This document shows positions 28,354-40,329 of a stretch of DNA of 64,000 nucleotides, piece after piece; position 1 is the first letter of the stretch; every line of letters begins with the position of its first letter. The DNA is from Meconema thalassinum (taxonomy: Eukaryota > Arthropoda > Insecta > Orthoptera > Tettigoniidae), in NCBI GenBank assembly GCA_946902985.2, contig OX336389.2, positions 788,764,979 to 788,828,978 of the forward strand, written 5' to 3'. Under the pieces are notes generated by a model that was not told the DNA's origin, searched no databases, and saw nothing but the letters and a program-made list of their open reading frames with translations. Made by a program: the position numbers and the translations under genes.

Positions 28354-29805
28354 ACCCCCCCAGGGGCTCACATCTAGTGGGGAGTGGGTTGGCGACCACG
28401 GGACCCCAGCTGAGTCCGGCATTGCTTCCACTTACTTGTGCCGGGCTCCTCTCCGTCTTCTTTCCTGTCGACCTCCCTTGGTCAACTCTTGTTCTCTTCC
28501 GACCCCGATGGTATTAGGTTATCCGAGGCCTAGAGAGTCTTTCACTTTCCCGCCTTAATTGGCCCTTGTCTCATCTTTCCTGATACCCTCCTTCTGTGAG
28601 GGGTCAGCCTTCTTTTTCTTTTCCTTTTACCTCCTGCCTTGTGCTCAAGGCCCTTAAGGAGGCAGGGTGTATGTAGCCCCACCACTTCTGGTGCACCCTA
28701 GATAATGCTACACCCTCAGGGGCTCACGGCTGGTGAGTTCGGGAGTTGGCGACCCCGAGGGATTCCTGAGCTGGGTCCGTTTTCCCCTTTTGTCGCTTCC
28801 CTTTGGGGCGGACCCCTCTCCTCTCTCCCCTCCCCTCGCCTCTCCAATTCTCTCCTCTTTTCCTTATATTTCCATTTCTCTTTCAGATTCCCGCACTGTT
28901 TTTGTTACTTAGTTCCCCATGTATCTAAATTCCCTTTTAGAGTTTTTTTTGTAGGTATTTTTAATCTACGTTGCATTTTGTAAGTCTTTTCGATCTAGAT
29001 TGCATTTTGTGAGTGTATTTCAGGCTCACTTGCATTTTGTAAGGATTGACAATCTAAATTGCTTTTTAGAAAGTCTTTCAATATCCGGGCCGGGGCTTTT
29101 GTGAGTTTTTTGAAATTCAATTGCATTTTGTATTTTCAACCTACCCCGCTTTGTTCAAGTAGTTAAGTCTCAATTGCAATTTTGTGGGTATTTTGTATCT
29201 AAATTATATTTTGTAATTATTTTCAATCTAAATTGCATTTTATAAGTATTGTCCATCCTAATGAGAAGTTTGAATCTACCATACATTTTGCAAGCAATTT
29301 CAATTGCATTTTGTATTTTCAACCTACCCCGATGTTCAAGTAGTTAAGTCTCAATTGCAATTTTGTGGGTATTTTGAATCTCCATAACATTTTGTGCGCA
29401 TTTTCAATCTCTTTTGCATTTTGTAAGGATTTTGATTTCACTTGCATTTTGTAGGTATTTCGACTGTACGTTGCATTTTGTACGTATTTTGGACTTAACC
29501 TACATTTTGTGCGTATTTTTCAATCTATTCCTTTTGTATTTTCGTTCGAAATTCCCTTATGTATATATTACCGCTCTCCATTTGGTGAGTAGTTTCAATC
29601 TGAGTTCCTTTTTATAAGTATTTTCCCTGCTACATAAGGCATAGTTGTTGGGGCTCACTGTCTATTTTATCTAAACCATTTTCGTTTCATCCATAGCAGT
29701 GAGCTGTTTTTTATCTTCATCCTTTCATTTCACGCCATTTCATTTCATCAGGGGCCGATAACCTCGATGTTAGGCCCCTTAAAACAACAATTATCATCAT
29801 CATCA
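28354..29805 (+). mobile_element. Non-coding retro-insertion with 11-bp TSD and (ATC)n tail
   Basis: It is flanked by TCTCTATGCAT at 28343-28353 and 29806-29816. The 3' end is 'ggggccgataacctcgatgt', 'taggccccttaaaacaacaa' and an ATC repeat, a common 3' end of insect LINEs. The 5' block 'caggggctcac...ggcgaccacggg' recurs near 28715. No ORF with LINE domains is present, so it is a non-autonomous or internally replaced LINE derivative moved by another element's machinery. Confidence 0.85.
28925..29640 (+). repeat. Degenerate minisatellite, 'ttgcattttgtaagtatttt' units
   Basis: About 18 units of roughly 35-45 bp share 'aatctaaattgcattttgta' with variation. One ~100-bp block ('caacctacccc.ctttgttca' to 'attttgtgggtattttg') is itself duplicated near 29140 and 29320. 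The array fills the body of the retro-insertion. Confidence 0.8.
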
Positions 29806-29929
29806 TCTCTATGCATAATTACATGTGATGATGGCTTCCTCCCTTGTAAAATTCCAATCCGGAGGTAAACTAGTCGAGAGGGGGTTAACATCACAGCAGT
29901 GACAAAGAGGAAATCTGACATTCTACTGA

Positions 29930-32520
29930 TCGGAACGTGGAATATTAGAAGTCTGCTAGGCAGTGGAAAGTTAGAAAACATAGAAAGGGAAATAGGCTGA
30001 GGTTGGATTTGGATGGGATTAGTGAAATGCACTGACTGAAAGAACAGGACTTCTGGTCAGGAGACTATAGAGTCATTAGCACTATATCAAACAATGGCCA
30101 AGCAGGGGTTGGTCTCATATTGAGTAGGAAACTTGGACAGTGGGTGGAATTATGAGCAATATAGTGAACGGATTATTGTAGCAAAAATCAATACAAAACC
30201 CACGTGCAACACAGTGGTGCAAGTCTATATGCCTACCAGTCAAGCTGATGATGAAGAAGTTGAAAAGGTCTACAAAGAAATAGACGAAATTCTGAGGTAT
30301 ATCAAGGGAGATGAAAATGTTGTAGTAATGGGAGATTGGAATGCTCTGGTAAGGAAAGGAAGAGAAGGGAAGATAGTAGGAGATTTCGGATTAGGTGAAA
30401 GGAATGATCGAGGAATTAGGCTGATGGAATTCTGTACCGAGCATGAGTTGGTATAGCTAACATCTTATTCAATAACCATAATAGAAGAATATACCCATGG
30501 ATGAGACCAGGAGATACAGGGCGTTACCTAATGACTTTAATTATGGTCAAGCAGAGGTTTCGAAACCAGATTTTGGATTGTAAAACATATCCCGGTGCTG
30601 ACATAAACTCTGACCACAATCTGGTTGTTTTGAAATGCAGATTAAAGTTGAAGAAACTGAAGAGAAGTCAAGAGCCAAAAAGGTGGGCAATAGACAGACT
30701 GAAAGAGAAGGATGTAAACAAAAGATTCAAGACGAGTATAAAGGAAGGACTAATGAAAAATCCTAAACAAACTTCAATTGCAGACGAATGGGCACTTTTG
30801 AAGAATGAAATAAGAAAATCCCCAGAAGAAAACATTGGTAGGTAAGAAAGAATAGGTAGAAAACCGTGGATCACTCAGGATATACTAGAATTGATGCATG
30901 AAAGGCAGAAACACAAGAATGTAAGAGATGAAAAGGGGAAACCAGAATACAGACGTCTGAGAAATGTTGTTAACAAGAAGTGCAAGAAAGCGAAAGATGA
31001 ATGGTTGAAAGAGAAATGTGTAGGTATAGAAAATTGTCTGAAATTAGGAGAAGTAGACACAGCTTATCGAAGGATTAAGAATACTTTTGGGAAAAAGAAG
31101 ACTAAGTGCTGTAATATTAAGGACACAGATGGAAAGCCTCTAACAGTTAGGGAAGAAATGGTTGAGAGATGGAAAGCTTACATGGAGTGTTTGTATAAGG
31201 GAAAGGAGATTGAGAATCATGTAATGGAAAGTGAAGAGGAAATTGATGAGGATGCAAAAGAAGCTTTAATATTGAGATCAGAATTTGACAGAGCATTGAA
31301 AGACATAAGCCGGAACAAAGCACCAGGCATAGATGATATACCGATTGAGTTGCTACGCTGCATAGGAGATGAAGGTCTGATCAGGTTCTTTCACTTGGTG
31401 TGTAGGATTTATGAGACAGGTGAGGTATCCTCTGATTTCAAGAAGAATGTTATCATCCCTATACCGAAGAAAGTGTCAGCTGACAGATGTGAAGATTACC
31501 GTACAACCAGCTTAATTACTTATGCTTCAAAGATCCTGTCTAGAATAATATGCAAGAGGATGGAAAGCCGAATAGAAACGGAGTTGGGTGAAGACCAGTT
31601 TGGTTTCAGGAGAAATGTAGGAACAAGGGAAGCTGTACTAAGTCTTGGGCTGATTTTGGAAGGTAGAATAAGGAAAGATAAGAGAACGTTCATGGCATTT
31701 GTAGACTTAGCAAAGGCTTTTGATAACAGCGATTGGACTAAATTGTTTGACATTTTGAAAACGATTGGAATAATGTACAGGGATAGGAGGGTGATCTTCA
31801 ATCTATACAGAAACCAGACCGCAGTCATTCGAGCTGAAGGGCATGAGAGAGAAGCTGGTATTCAGAAAGTTGTAAGGCAAGGCTGCAACTTATCACCCAT
31901 ACTTTTCAATGTATACATTGAACAAGCAATGAAGGAAATTGGAGAACAATTTAAAGTGGGAGTGAAGATTCAAGGAGAAAGCAAAATAACTAGTAATGGA
32001 CGTAGCAAAGAGGATATAAAAAGTAGGTTGGCTCAGGCAAGAAATGCATTTCTACAAAAAAGGAATCTGTTGACATCGAATATAGATTTAGGTATTAGGA
32101 AGTAATTTTTGAAAGTCTTTGTCTGGAACGTGACACTATATGGAAGTGAAACTTGGACTATTGGTGCAGCAGAAAAGAGGAGAATTGAAGCGTTTGAAAT
32201 GTGGTGTTACAGGATAATGATGAAGATCAGATGGGGAGATAGGGTAACAAATGAAGAGGTATTAAGACGAGTGGGAGAGAAAAGATGTTTCTGGCGACTG
32301 CTAATGAAGAGAAGTGATAGGTATGTAGGACACATACTAAGACACCCAGGAATAGCAAGCTTAGTTATGGAAGTAAGGGTCAAGGACAAGAACTGTAGGG
32401 GTAGACCAAGGTTAGAATATGTTAAACAGATTGCCTCGGATATAGGGTGAGGTAGCTATGTAGAGATGAAACGATTAGCTCAGTACAGTGAGGCTGCATC
32501 AAACCAGTCAAAAGACTGAA
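29930..32520 (+). pseudogene. LINE-B copy 1 endonuclease-reverse transcriptase
   Basis: From the start: endonuclease 'IGTWNIRSLLGSGKLENIE' (near 29937), 'VQVYMPTS', 'VVVMGDWNALVG'-like (30133-30456, with R for G) and 'DINSDHNLVV'. Then comes a Lys-rich linker and the RT in the 404-aa frame 30891-32105 ('NKAPGIDDIPIELL', 'VIIPIPKK', 'DQFGFRRNVGTREAV', 'FVDLAKAFDN', 'GCNLSPILFN'). The F-A-D-D segment that should follow is deleted: 'GVKIQGES' runs straight into 'KITSNGRSKEDI'. A C-terminal tail follows (32109-32450, 'YGSETWTIGAAEKRRIEAFE', 'VGHILRHPG'). Several stops and shifts also occur. Confidence 0.85.
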
Positions 32521-32533
32521 GATTCAAACAACA

Positions 32534-33330
32534 ACATGTTCAAACACTTTTGGAAATAATTCCGAAGTCATCCAGTCAGATTAACTTGCCAGTTCCAACA
32601 TTCCAATAGGTGTCCCTTTTAATATATGCAGCTGAAAATGTTTCCGAGAGGACTCCATAACTGGCAGTAAAGATGTTCCTGCAGCACTGATGATTGCTAC
32701 CAATGCCACTAATGCCTCTATTTCACCACTAGTGGCACCTTTTGCACCAACAACTTTCCTTGGCGTCGCCACCGTCTTATTCCAGTTGAACACTCTGAAT
32801 CCATCAGCTAACTGAGGTAGGCATGAATACACAGATGTCACACTGTTGAATAAAATCTTTGCTTGGTGCTTATTGAAGGATGGCAATGTAGATAAACTGC
32901 ACCCTTTAGGCTTTCTGATGCTCAGGGATTTGTTTTGATGATCAAAAACCTTTTATCCATTCCAGTCCAGTAGACTTTGAAGTCTTCCATGATGTTGGCA
33001 TATCAATTCCATTTATTTCTTCCGCCATCCCATATGCTAAGCATCTAATAGAATTTGTTGACATACCAAAGCACAATCAGAGAAATCTTGTTACTGCTTC
33101 TCTGTAAATACCTTACGTACATCATAATGTGGTCTTTTAGATGCAGCAGCATCAGGAATTTTCCTTTCCTTTGCAACATATCCAAACAAAGTGCCATATA
33201 GTATGCCCTTAGATTTTGCCGTGTCCCTCAAAGTGTGCTTTTCATTTAACACCAAATGAACTGCTTCAGTTATATGTTGCTCGTCACTGCTTCCAATCTT
33301 CCTCAGTTTATCCTTTGGTCTCACCATGAT
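32534..33330 (-). pseudogene. Pogo/jerky-like transposase fragment
   Basis: The 33091-33354 frame reads 'MVRPKDKLRKIGSSDEQHI' and continues with an alternating helical HTH of the psq/CENP-B type ('TLRDTAKSKGILYGTLFGYV'). Further on (32581-32886) is the start of a DDE domain: 'FRVFNWNKTVATPRKVVGAKG', where a catalytic Asp is usual in place of N-W-N, then 'VALVAIISAAGTSLLPVM'. The frame is broken between, and the remainder is cut by the end of LINE-B at 32533 ('WMTSELFPKVFEH' at the junction). It is dead. Confidence 0.75.
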
Positions 33331-33354
33331 CAATCTGGAAGCATATATGCACAT

Positions 33355-34410
33355 TCAGGCTACTAAAAACTTAGGTATTATTTATGATAAGATAGTCACT
33401 TCAATACTCCATGTCTTATAGCACACAGGAATAAAAATAGCACATTTTCCTAGCTTGTGCGAAAAGAAGGTTAATCATTAAATGTGGTGCACAGTGAAAC
33501 ACTGTTTCTGCCATCTCAATGCTGGAAGATTAATGGAATTTGTACTATATGAGGAGCTGGTGATCATAAAGTCAGGGACATAAAACTCCTCACAAACTTG
33601 GGTGGGTGAAATTTATAAACTGCGGTTGCCTACCTACCACGGGGAACCTTTGTTCGTTTTAGGCTTTAAAGCTTGAAATAACACGATACTATAAGCCTAA
33701 CGCTACATTAAAAAATACGTTAATTTCATTCATTATTTCTAATTAACCTTTCGGATGCCAAGCTAACTTTAATGAAATCACAAGTTTTTGATAAACATTA
33801 TGTCCTGCCTATAATTTTTAAGATATTAATATTTGACTGTAGCAGACAAATATAGTACCTAGGTATATGAGATGCTAAATAATTAAAACAATGTTTCATT
33901 TGTTTCATTAAAAGATACATTTTTAAATAATTTAAATGGAAATTTTTCAAAGTCGTCGCTATGAGTCGAAAACATACTCACACACGCTTTACTCGGCATT
34001 AAAACTTTATTTATTTCCCCATCGTTCAAAGAGCTAGCCATATTTATCACCACCTACAGTATCTCAATTAGCTCCGAGTAAGAATGTAAACAAACATAGT
34101 TTAAAAAGTTCACAGGTGCGGGTAATCAGCTGACTACAGCATGTTCAAAGAATACTTATTATGAACCCAGTTATTCACAGAACACTAACATATCGATATC
34201 CAGAGAGAGAATAATTCCTACATTGTCTTGGTTACAACAATGATAGCACTGCTTGGCTAGAAGTAGTAGCCTAATAATTACACATCTACCGCCTGTGGCA
34301 CTTTTTAGCAGAAGCGCCCTTGGACAATTTATCGCCCCCTGTCACTATAAGGGTTAAAATACAAAATATAATCAGAGTATGAATATGAATTCAAAACATA
34401 AAACAAGGTC
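33355..34410. other. Unassigned sequence
   Basis: About 1 kb of AT-rich sequence with no reading frame over 60 codons that I recognise. It may include the 5' leader of the pogo-like element. Confidence 0.5.
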
Positions 34411-34850
34411 ACCTTCGTAGCGTAGCGGTCAGCATGGTTAGCTGCCGCCCCGGAGGTCCTGGGTTCGATTCCCGGCTCTGCCACGAAATTTGAAAAGTGA
34501 TATGAAGACTGGAACGGGGTCTACTTGGCCTCGGGTGGCCCAAACACCTCAGCCATCCTCGAAGTGGTTTTCCTTGGTTTCCCACTTCGTCTTCGGGCAA
34601 ATGCCGGGATGGTACCTACTGTAAGGCCATGGCCGCCTCCTTGCCTAACCGTCCCACTCTTCCCATCCCCTTCATCAGGCCCCCTGTTCGCTTTGCAGGT
34701 GAGGCCGCCTTGGCGTAGTGCTGGTCACACACCCCAGTTGTATCCCGGACTCAGAGTCTCAAGCTCCAGGACACTGCCCTCAGTGGCGGTAGAGGTGGGG
34801 TCTCTCGCTTAGTCCGTGGGAAAAGCCGATCCTGGAGGGTAAAACGATAG
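34411..34850 (+). mobile_element. tRNA-derived SINE
   Basis: The head has an A-box-like 'tagcgtagcggtcagcatgg' and a B box GGTTCGATTCC (34462-34472), followed by 'cggctctgccacgaaattt'. The body has 'gaagactggaacggggt', 'ccttggtttcccacttcg' and, near the end, 'gcggtagaggtgggg' and 'cctggagggtaaaa'. The first part resembles the SINE-like segment in the PolB palindrome. The TSD was not resolved. Confidence 0.8.
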
Positions 34851-35089
34851 CGAACATTAAACAAAATTGTCAACGTCAAGCTAAAGACCCGAACAATTAC
34901 TGTTTGCTGGGGTGCATATAGAGGTTTATTTGGAAGGGGACAACCAGAAGTTTGGTGGCATGGTATAGTCCCCAAAGAAATGGGAGTCCGGGTTTCCTCC
35001 TCGGGAATCTTTTGTATAATTTGGTGCAAAATGATGAGTTTTAAGCCTATCTGGCATTACTTTTTCAATCAATTTGATGTGATTCTTTT
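34851..35089. other. Unassigned sequence
   Basis: Short gap between the SINE and the 3' end of LINE-B copy 2. The fragment 'gggtgcatatagaggtttat...ggtggcatggtatagtcccc' is not recognised. Confidence 0.5.
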
Positions 35090-37850
35090 TGTTTGAGTCT
35101 TCAGTCTTTTGACTGGTTTGATGCAGCTCTCCATACCTCCCTGTCCTGAGCTAATCTTTTCATCTCTAAATAGCTACCACATCCTACATCCGTGGCAACC
35201 TGTTTAACATATTCTAACCTTGGTCTACCCCTACTGTTCTTGTCCTCGACCCTTCCTTCCATAACTAAGCTTGCTATTCCTGGGTGTCTTAGTATGTGTC
35301 CGATCAACCTATCTCTTCTCTTCATTAGCAGTTGCCAGAATCATCTTTCCTCTCCCACTCGTCTTAATACCTCTTCATTTGTTACCCTATCTCCCCATCT
35401 GATCTTCATCATTATCCTGTAACACCAAATTTCAAACGCTTCAATTCTCCTCTTTTCTGATGTACCAATAGTCTAAGTTTCACTTCCATATAGAGCCACG
35501 CTCTGGACAAAGGCTTTCAAAAATGACTTCTTTATACCTAAATCTATATTCGAGGTCAACAGATTCCCTTTCTGTAGAAAAGCTACTCTTCTTGTTTGAG
35601 CCATCCTACTTTTTATATCCTCTTTGTCCATCACTGGTTATTTTGCTTCCTAAGTAAGAGAAGTCTCCTACTTCCTTTAGCTTTTCACCTGCCAATTTCT
35701 GATTTATTTCGGCTGCATTCCAATATTTTTGTATTACATTTATTGATTTTCATCATAAATTCTTTCCTCAAGACGGAGTCCATACCATTAAAAAACTCAT
35801 TTTATCCTCTGGGGTGTTGGCCAAGATGATGATTTCATCAGCAAATCTCAGAGTTGAAATTATTTCTCCATGAATCTTCACTCCCACTTTATATTTTCTC
35901 CAATTTCCTTCATTGCTTGTTCAATGTATAGATTGAAAAGTATGGGTGATAAGTTGCAGCCTTGCCATACACCTTTCTGAATACCAGCATCTCTCTCATG
36001 TCCTTCAGCTCGAATGACTGCTGTCTGGTTTCTGTATATATTGTATATCACCCTCCTATCCCTGTACTTTATTCCAATAGTTTTCAAAATGTCAAACAAT
36101 TTAGTCCAATCGACGTTATCAAAAGCCTGTTCTTAGTCTACAAATGCCATGAACGTTCTCTTATCTTTCCTTACTCTACCTTCCAAAGTCAGCCTAAGAC
36201 TTAGTACAGCTTCCCTTGTTCCTACATTTCTCCTGAAACCAAACTGGTCTTCACCCAACTCCATTTCAATCTGGCTTTCCATCCTTTTGTAAATTATCTA
36301 GACAGGATCTTTGAAGCATGAGTAATCAAGCTGATTGTACAGTATTCTTCACATCTGTCAGCTCCCACTTTCTTTGGTATAGGGATAATAACATTCTCCT
36401 TGAAATCAGAGGGTACCTCACCTGTCTCATAAATCCTACACACCAAGTGAAAGAACCTGATCAGACCTTCATCTCCTATGCAGAATAGCAACTCAATCAG
36501 TATATCATCTATGCCTGGTGCTTTGATCCTGCTTAAGTCTTCCAATGCTCTGTCAAATCTCCTTTTGCATCCTCATCAATTTCCTCTCCCCTCTCCTGTA
36601 CATGATTTTCAACCTCCTTTCCCTTATACAAACACTCTATGTAAGCTTTCCATATCTCGACCTTTTCTTCCCTATCTGTTAGAGGCTTTCCATCTGTGTC
36701 CTTAATATTACAGCACTTAATCTTCTTTTCCCCAAAAGTATTCTTAATCCTTCGATAAGCTGTGTCTACTTTTCCTAATTTCAGACAATTTTCTATACCT
36801 GCATATTTCTCTTTCAACTATTCTTCTTTCTCTTCCTTGCACTTCCACATTTCTCAGCCGCCTGTATTCTGCTTTCCCCTTTTCATCTCTTACATTCTTG
36901 TGTTTGCGCCTTTCATCCATCAATGCTAGTACATCCTGAGTGATCCACGGTTTTCTATCTATTCTTTCTTTCCTACCAATGTTTTCTTCTGCGGATTTTG
37001 TTATTTCATTTTTCAAAAGTGCCCATTCGTCTGCAACTGAAGATTGTTTAGGGTTTATCATTAGTCCTTCCTTTTTACTCTTCTTGAATCTTTCGTTTAC
37101 ATCCTTCTCTTTCAGTCTATTGCCCACCTTTTTGGTTTTTGCCTTTTATTCCGTTTCTTCAACTTTAATCTGCATTTCATAACAACCAGATTGTGGTCAG
37201 AGTTTATGTCAGCACCGTGATATGTTTTGCAATCCAAAATCTGGTTTCAAAATCTCTGCTTGACCATAATGGAGTCGATTTGGTAACGCCCTGTATCTCC
37301 TGGTCTCATCCATATTTATATTTTTCTATTGTTGTTTCTATTAGTTTTTGTATTGATTTTTGCTACAATAATCCGTTGACTATATTACTCATAATATTCC
37401 ACCCGCTGTCGAAGTTTCCTACTTAATATGAGGCCTACCCCCGCATTGCCGCTGTTTGATTTAGTGCTAATGACCCTATAGTCACCAAAAGTCCTGTTTT
37501 TACTGCCACTGCTTTTCACTAATCCCAACCAAATATAACCTCAACCTATCCATTTCCCTACCTAAGTTTTCTAACCTTCCACTGCCTAGCAGACTTCTAA
37601 CATTCCACGCTCCGATCTGTAGAATGTCAGATTTCCTCATTGTCACTTATGTGATGTTAACCCCCTCTCGTGTATTCCCCACCCGGAGATCCGAACGGTG
37701 GACTAGTTTTCCTCCGGATTGGAATTTCACAAGAAAGGAGGCCATCATCACATATAATTATGCATAGAGAGGTGCATATCCTCGGGAAAAGCAAGACGGC
37801 TGTAGTTTCCCGTTGCTTTCAGCCGTGCAGCAGAACGCAGTGTAGCCATT
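35090..37850 (-). mobile_element. LINE-B copy 2, inverted relative to copy 1
   Basis: The whole element from tail (35090) to leader (37850, 'tgcagcagaacgcagtgtag') is present on the minus strand. It keeps the RT segment that copy 1 lost, and has an uninterrupted leader that shows where copy 1 was split. Confidence 0.85.
35095..37680 (-). pseudogene. LINE-B copy 2 endonuclease-reverse transcriptase
   Basis: From high to low coordinates the pieces are: an endonuclease remnant (37200-37640), a Lys-rich linker with 'KPWITQDVLALMDERRKHKN' (36744-37127), RT 'IKAPGIDDILIELL' (36294-36545), 'MFDILKTIGIKYRDRRVI' and 'GCNLSPILFNLYIEQAMKEI' (35878-36099). The catalytic box at about 35850 reads F-A-D-E, so the second Asp is Glu. 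The C-terminal tail 'RDRLIGHILRHPGIASLVM' ends at 35101. The frame is broken at least six times. Divergence from copy 1 is moderate, so the two are separate insertions, not one duplicated block. Confidence 0.82.
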
Positions 37851-38147
37851 AGTTGGCTAATGTTATCAATATCTTAATCGTCTATAAGACAAGCAAAGAA
37901 TTGATTCATTCTGAAAGGCTGCTACTCCCTTTCATAATAAAGTAATAAAGAAATTATATTAACAAAATACTATTGTGCCATTCGCAAAAGCGTGCAGGGG
38001 TAAATCGCTGCCAGCAGCAGAGAGTGCAGCGGGAATAAACGAATGCGCTGCATGCAGCACTGCTAAATCGCTGCGTGTTCCGCTTAAAAAAAATCACACC
38101 CCAGTATTCAGACAGTTAGAGGCACATTGGTTTTATTTCTTTTTATA
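37851..38147. other. Unassigned sequence
   Basis: About 300 bp between LINE-B copy 2 and Tc1-A, with no recognisable gene. Short CTGC-rich repeats occur at 37990-38070. Confidence 0.5.
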
Positions 38148-38304
38148 CACTGTATAACAAGAAATAACGACGCACCAGGAATGAATTGTCCGATGGCGAT
38201 ATAAATCGTTGGATGTGAGGAACAGATATACAAAAACAAACCATCAAAAGTGCAGAACAATCGTATGATTTATTGCAGAGTTAGAATGTTACAATGTGAG
38301 GACG

Positions 38305-39361
38305 TCAATAAGGTGTTGGTCCACCTCTGGCCTGGATGCAAGCTGTCACTCGACATGGCATGGACTTATAAAGTTCCCGGATGGTGTCCTGCATATTTTC
38401 ATGCCAAATGGTCTCCAACTGTTGGGCTAAATCGGCGACATTCCGGGATGTTCGCAATCGCCTTCCCATGACGTCCCAAATGTGCTCTATGGGAGAGAGA
38501 TCAGGCGACCGAGCTGGCCAAGGGAGGATAGGCCAAGCTTGATGACAGTACATAGCAACACGTGCCGTGTGCGGCTGGGCATTATCCTGTTGGAAAGTAA
38601 GGCCTGGATGTCGCTGAAGAAACGGTAACACAGCCGGCCGTAGAATGTCATCAACATACCGCTGTGCTGTCAGTGTGCCAGGAATGACTACCAGAGGGGT
38701 CTGGCTATCAAAGGAGATGGCACACCAGACCATCACCCTCTTTTGTGGGGCTGTTTGGCGTGCGATAGTTAAGGCAGGACCCCCAAGCTGGCTTGGATGT
38801 CTCCCTACACGTCTGCGGTTGTCGTCAGGGCACCGTTGGAACCGGGACTCGTCACTAACGACTATACGTCCCCAGTCAACGCAGTTCCACATTGCTCGAG
38901 CGCGGCACCACTATAATTTGACTTGACGGTGAACAGGCGTGAGTGGTAATGAAACTATGCCTTAACTATCGCACGCCAAACAGCCCCACAACAGAGGGTA
39001 ATGGGCGGCGCAAGCGCAAATTCCTGTCGCTCAGGCATCTGTTGATGGTCATGGTGGACACACGTGTGCGGGCTACACGCTGGATCGTTGATAACGACGA
39101 CTCCGGTGCTGTGACAACTGTTCTGACAATCGCCCTGTCTGCCCATGCTGTTGTGGCCCTCGGTCGACCACTGCCGTCCCGACGCTGATGCCTGCTGTTG
39201 CTGACCCACACTTTCCAGCATTGTCTGATCGCCGCATCACTTCGACCCAAATGTCCAGCGACAGCTCGATTCGACCAACCAGTTTCCTTCAATCCAATCG
39301 CACGACCTCTTTCAAACTCTGATATCTGCTCGTAATGAGCACGAATCCTTCGGCATGGCAT
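38305..39361 (-). pseudogene. Tc1-A DD34E transposase
   Basis: The start at ATG 39361 ('MPCRRIRAHYEQISEFERGR') leads into the HTH paired-like DNA-binding region ('IGLKETGWSNRAVAGHLG', 'GRPRATT') through 'TRVSTMTINRCL'. A 45-bp foreign segment at 38952-38996 then breaks the frame. The catalytic domain follows (38305-38892): 'VVSDESRFQ' (first Asp), 'RVMVWCAISF', 'TFQQDNAQPHTA' (second Asp) and 'ARSPDLSPIEHIWD' with Glu 34 residues later (DD34E). All three catalytic residues remain. The full length would be near the usual 340 aa. Apart from the foreign segment, one stop is visible near 38915. Confidence 0.88.
38952..38996. repeat. Inverted copy of 38737-38776 inside Tc1-A
   Basis: Forty bases (38958-38997) are the reverse complement of 38737-38776 with one mismatch. 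The 7-bp direct repeat GGTAATG (38945-38951 and 38997-39003) flanks the insert. This looks like templated filler from break repair. Confidence 0.85.
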
Positions 39362-39602
39362 TCTTACAGCCGACGTTCAGATATAGCAGTCAAATGCAAC
39401 AGCTACTTTGAGCATACACTTCAGAATCGCGCCTTACACCTGATGCATGCGCATTTCGGATGCGCGGGAGCTCCCGCTATTCATTCATTGGACACGAAGC
39501 TTTAATCAGTTGCATGTTCGGTCCGAATGTCTTTGCATACGTAATTTCCTTACAGTCGGACAACGCCTTCCTAGTGCGTGGTTCTTTATGTTATACCGTG
39601 TA

Positions 39603-40229
39603 TTTTGTGTTATTTACCTACTCATAGAGCATAGTCAATTGATACTAATCCAGTCTTTACTCTATTGGTAGGAAGATCTGGATCAGAAATGGTTATTTAT
39701 CTGCATCCCAGTCTCACACTATACATTTAAGCAGGCTTCAGTGGATTTAAACATTGGTTGATTTATTTGTATTTGATGGATATTTCAACAGTTTAACTTG
39801 TGTAAATTGTGTCCTTGGGACAGGATCTTATTAGAACCTTGCTTACAGAAATCTTAGGGATTTTTAATGTCCAGTTTGTTTGATTTGAATTGTACTTGTA
39901 TAGTAAATACATTTTCATTGTGTTTAAGCTTACCTGTATATATTGATGTTGTAGTCAGCCCTATGATCTCAGTTTAGTATTACCCAAGACAGATATTAGC
40001 AGGTCAAGTAGAGGACTGAACATGCCCCGAAAAAGAGTCCTGACTTGGAAGGCCCTATTTAACGGGTACAATATATCCTAATCACATGTAATTTACTTCA
40101 GGTTATTTTTCACATATTCCACTAATTGGAATTATTTTGTGTTGATCAACTGGATGTTACAATAAGGCAACACTGAAAAGCTATCTTTAGAACAATAGTC
40201 TCCCACCAAGTGTGAAGTGTATGCTGTGA
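39603..40229. other. Unassigned sequence
   Basis: AT-rich, no recognised gene. 'gtgttgatcaactggatgtt' near 40138 could be the mariner's left end, but I could not pair it with an inverted partner. Confidence 0.5.
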
Positions 40230-40329
40230 TTCGATTTCTTCATTACTGGTCGAATGAGTTATGTGCATGGTGAAACTTTTATGAGTGACTGCAAAGTGCA
40301 CGAACTTTGAAGCAGGACGTACAGACATT

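Larger units (their letters stand above)
28262..32533 (+). mobile_element. LINE-B copy 1, with 1.45-kb insertion
   Basis: A + strand non-LTR element with 5' leader, endonuclease, RT and C-terminal tail, ending '...aaaagactgaagattcaaac'. It matches LINE-B copy 2 (35090-37850, inverted) from the leader to the tail. An unrelated retro-insertion interrupts its leader at 28354-29805 with an 11-bp duplication. A deletion has removed the RT catalytic box. Confidence 0.85.
38148..39600 (-). mobile_element. Tc1-A element with TIRs and TA duplication
   Basis: The left end is CACTGTATAACAAGAAATAA and the right end, inverted, is CACGGTATAACATAAAGAAC. Both continue with 'GCAC.AGGAA'. TA flanks both sides (38146-38147 and 39601-39602). 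It is 1,453 bp long and encodes a broken Tc1 transposase on the minus strand. Confidence 0.9.

Noticed and set aside
34411..34500. Functional tRNA gene
   Set aside because: A and B boxes are present, but no complete cloverleaf or terminator is evident and the sequence runs into a SINE body. The same applies to 51563, 58948 and 7990.
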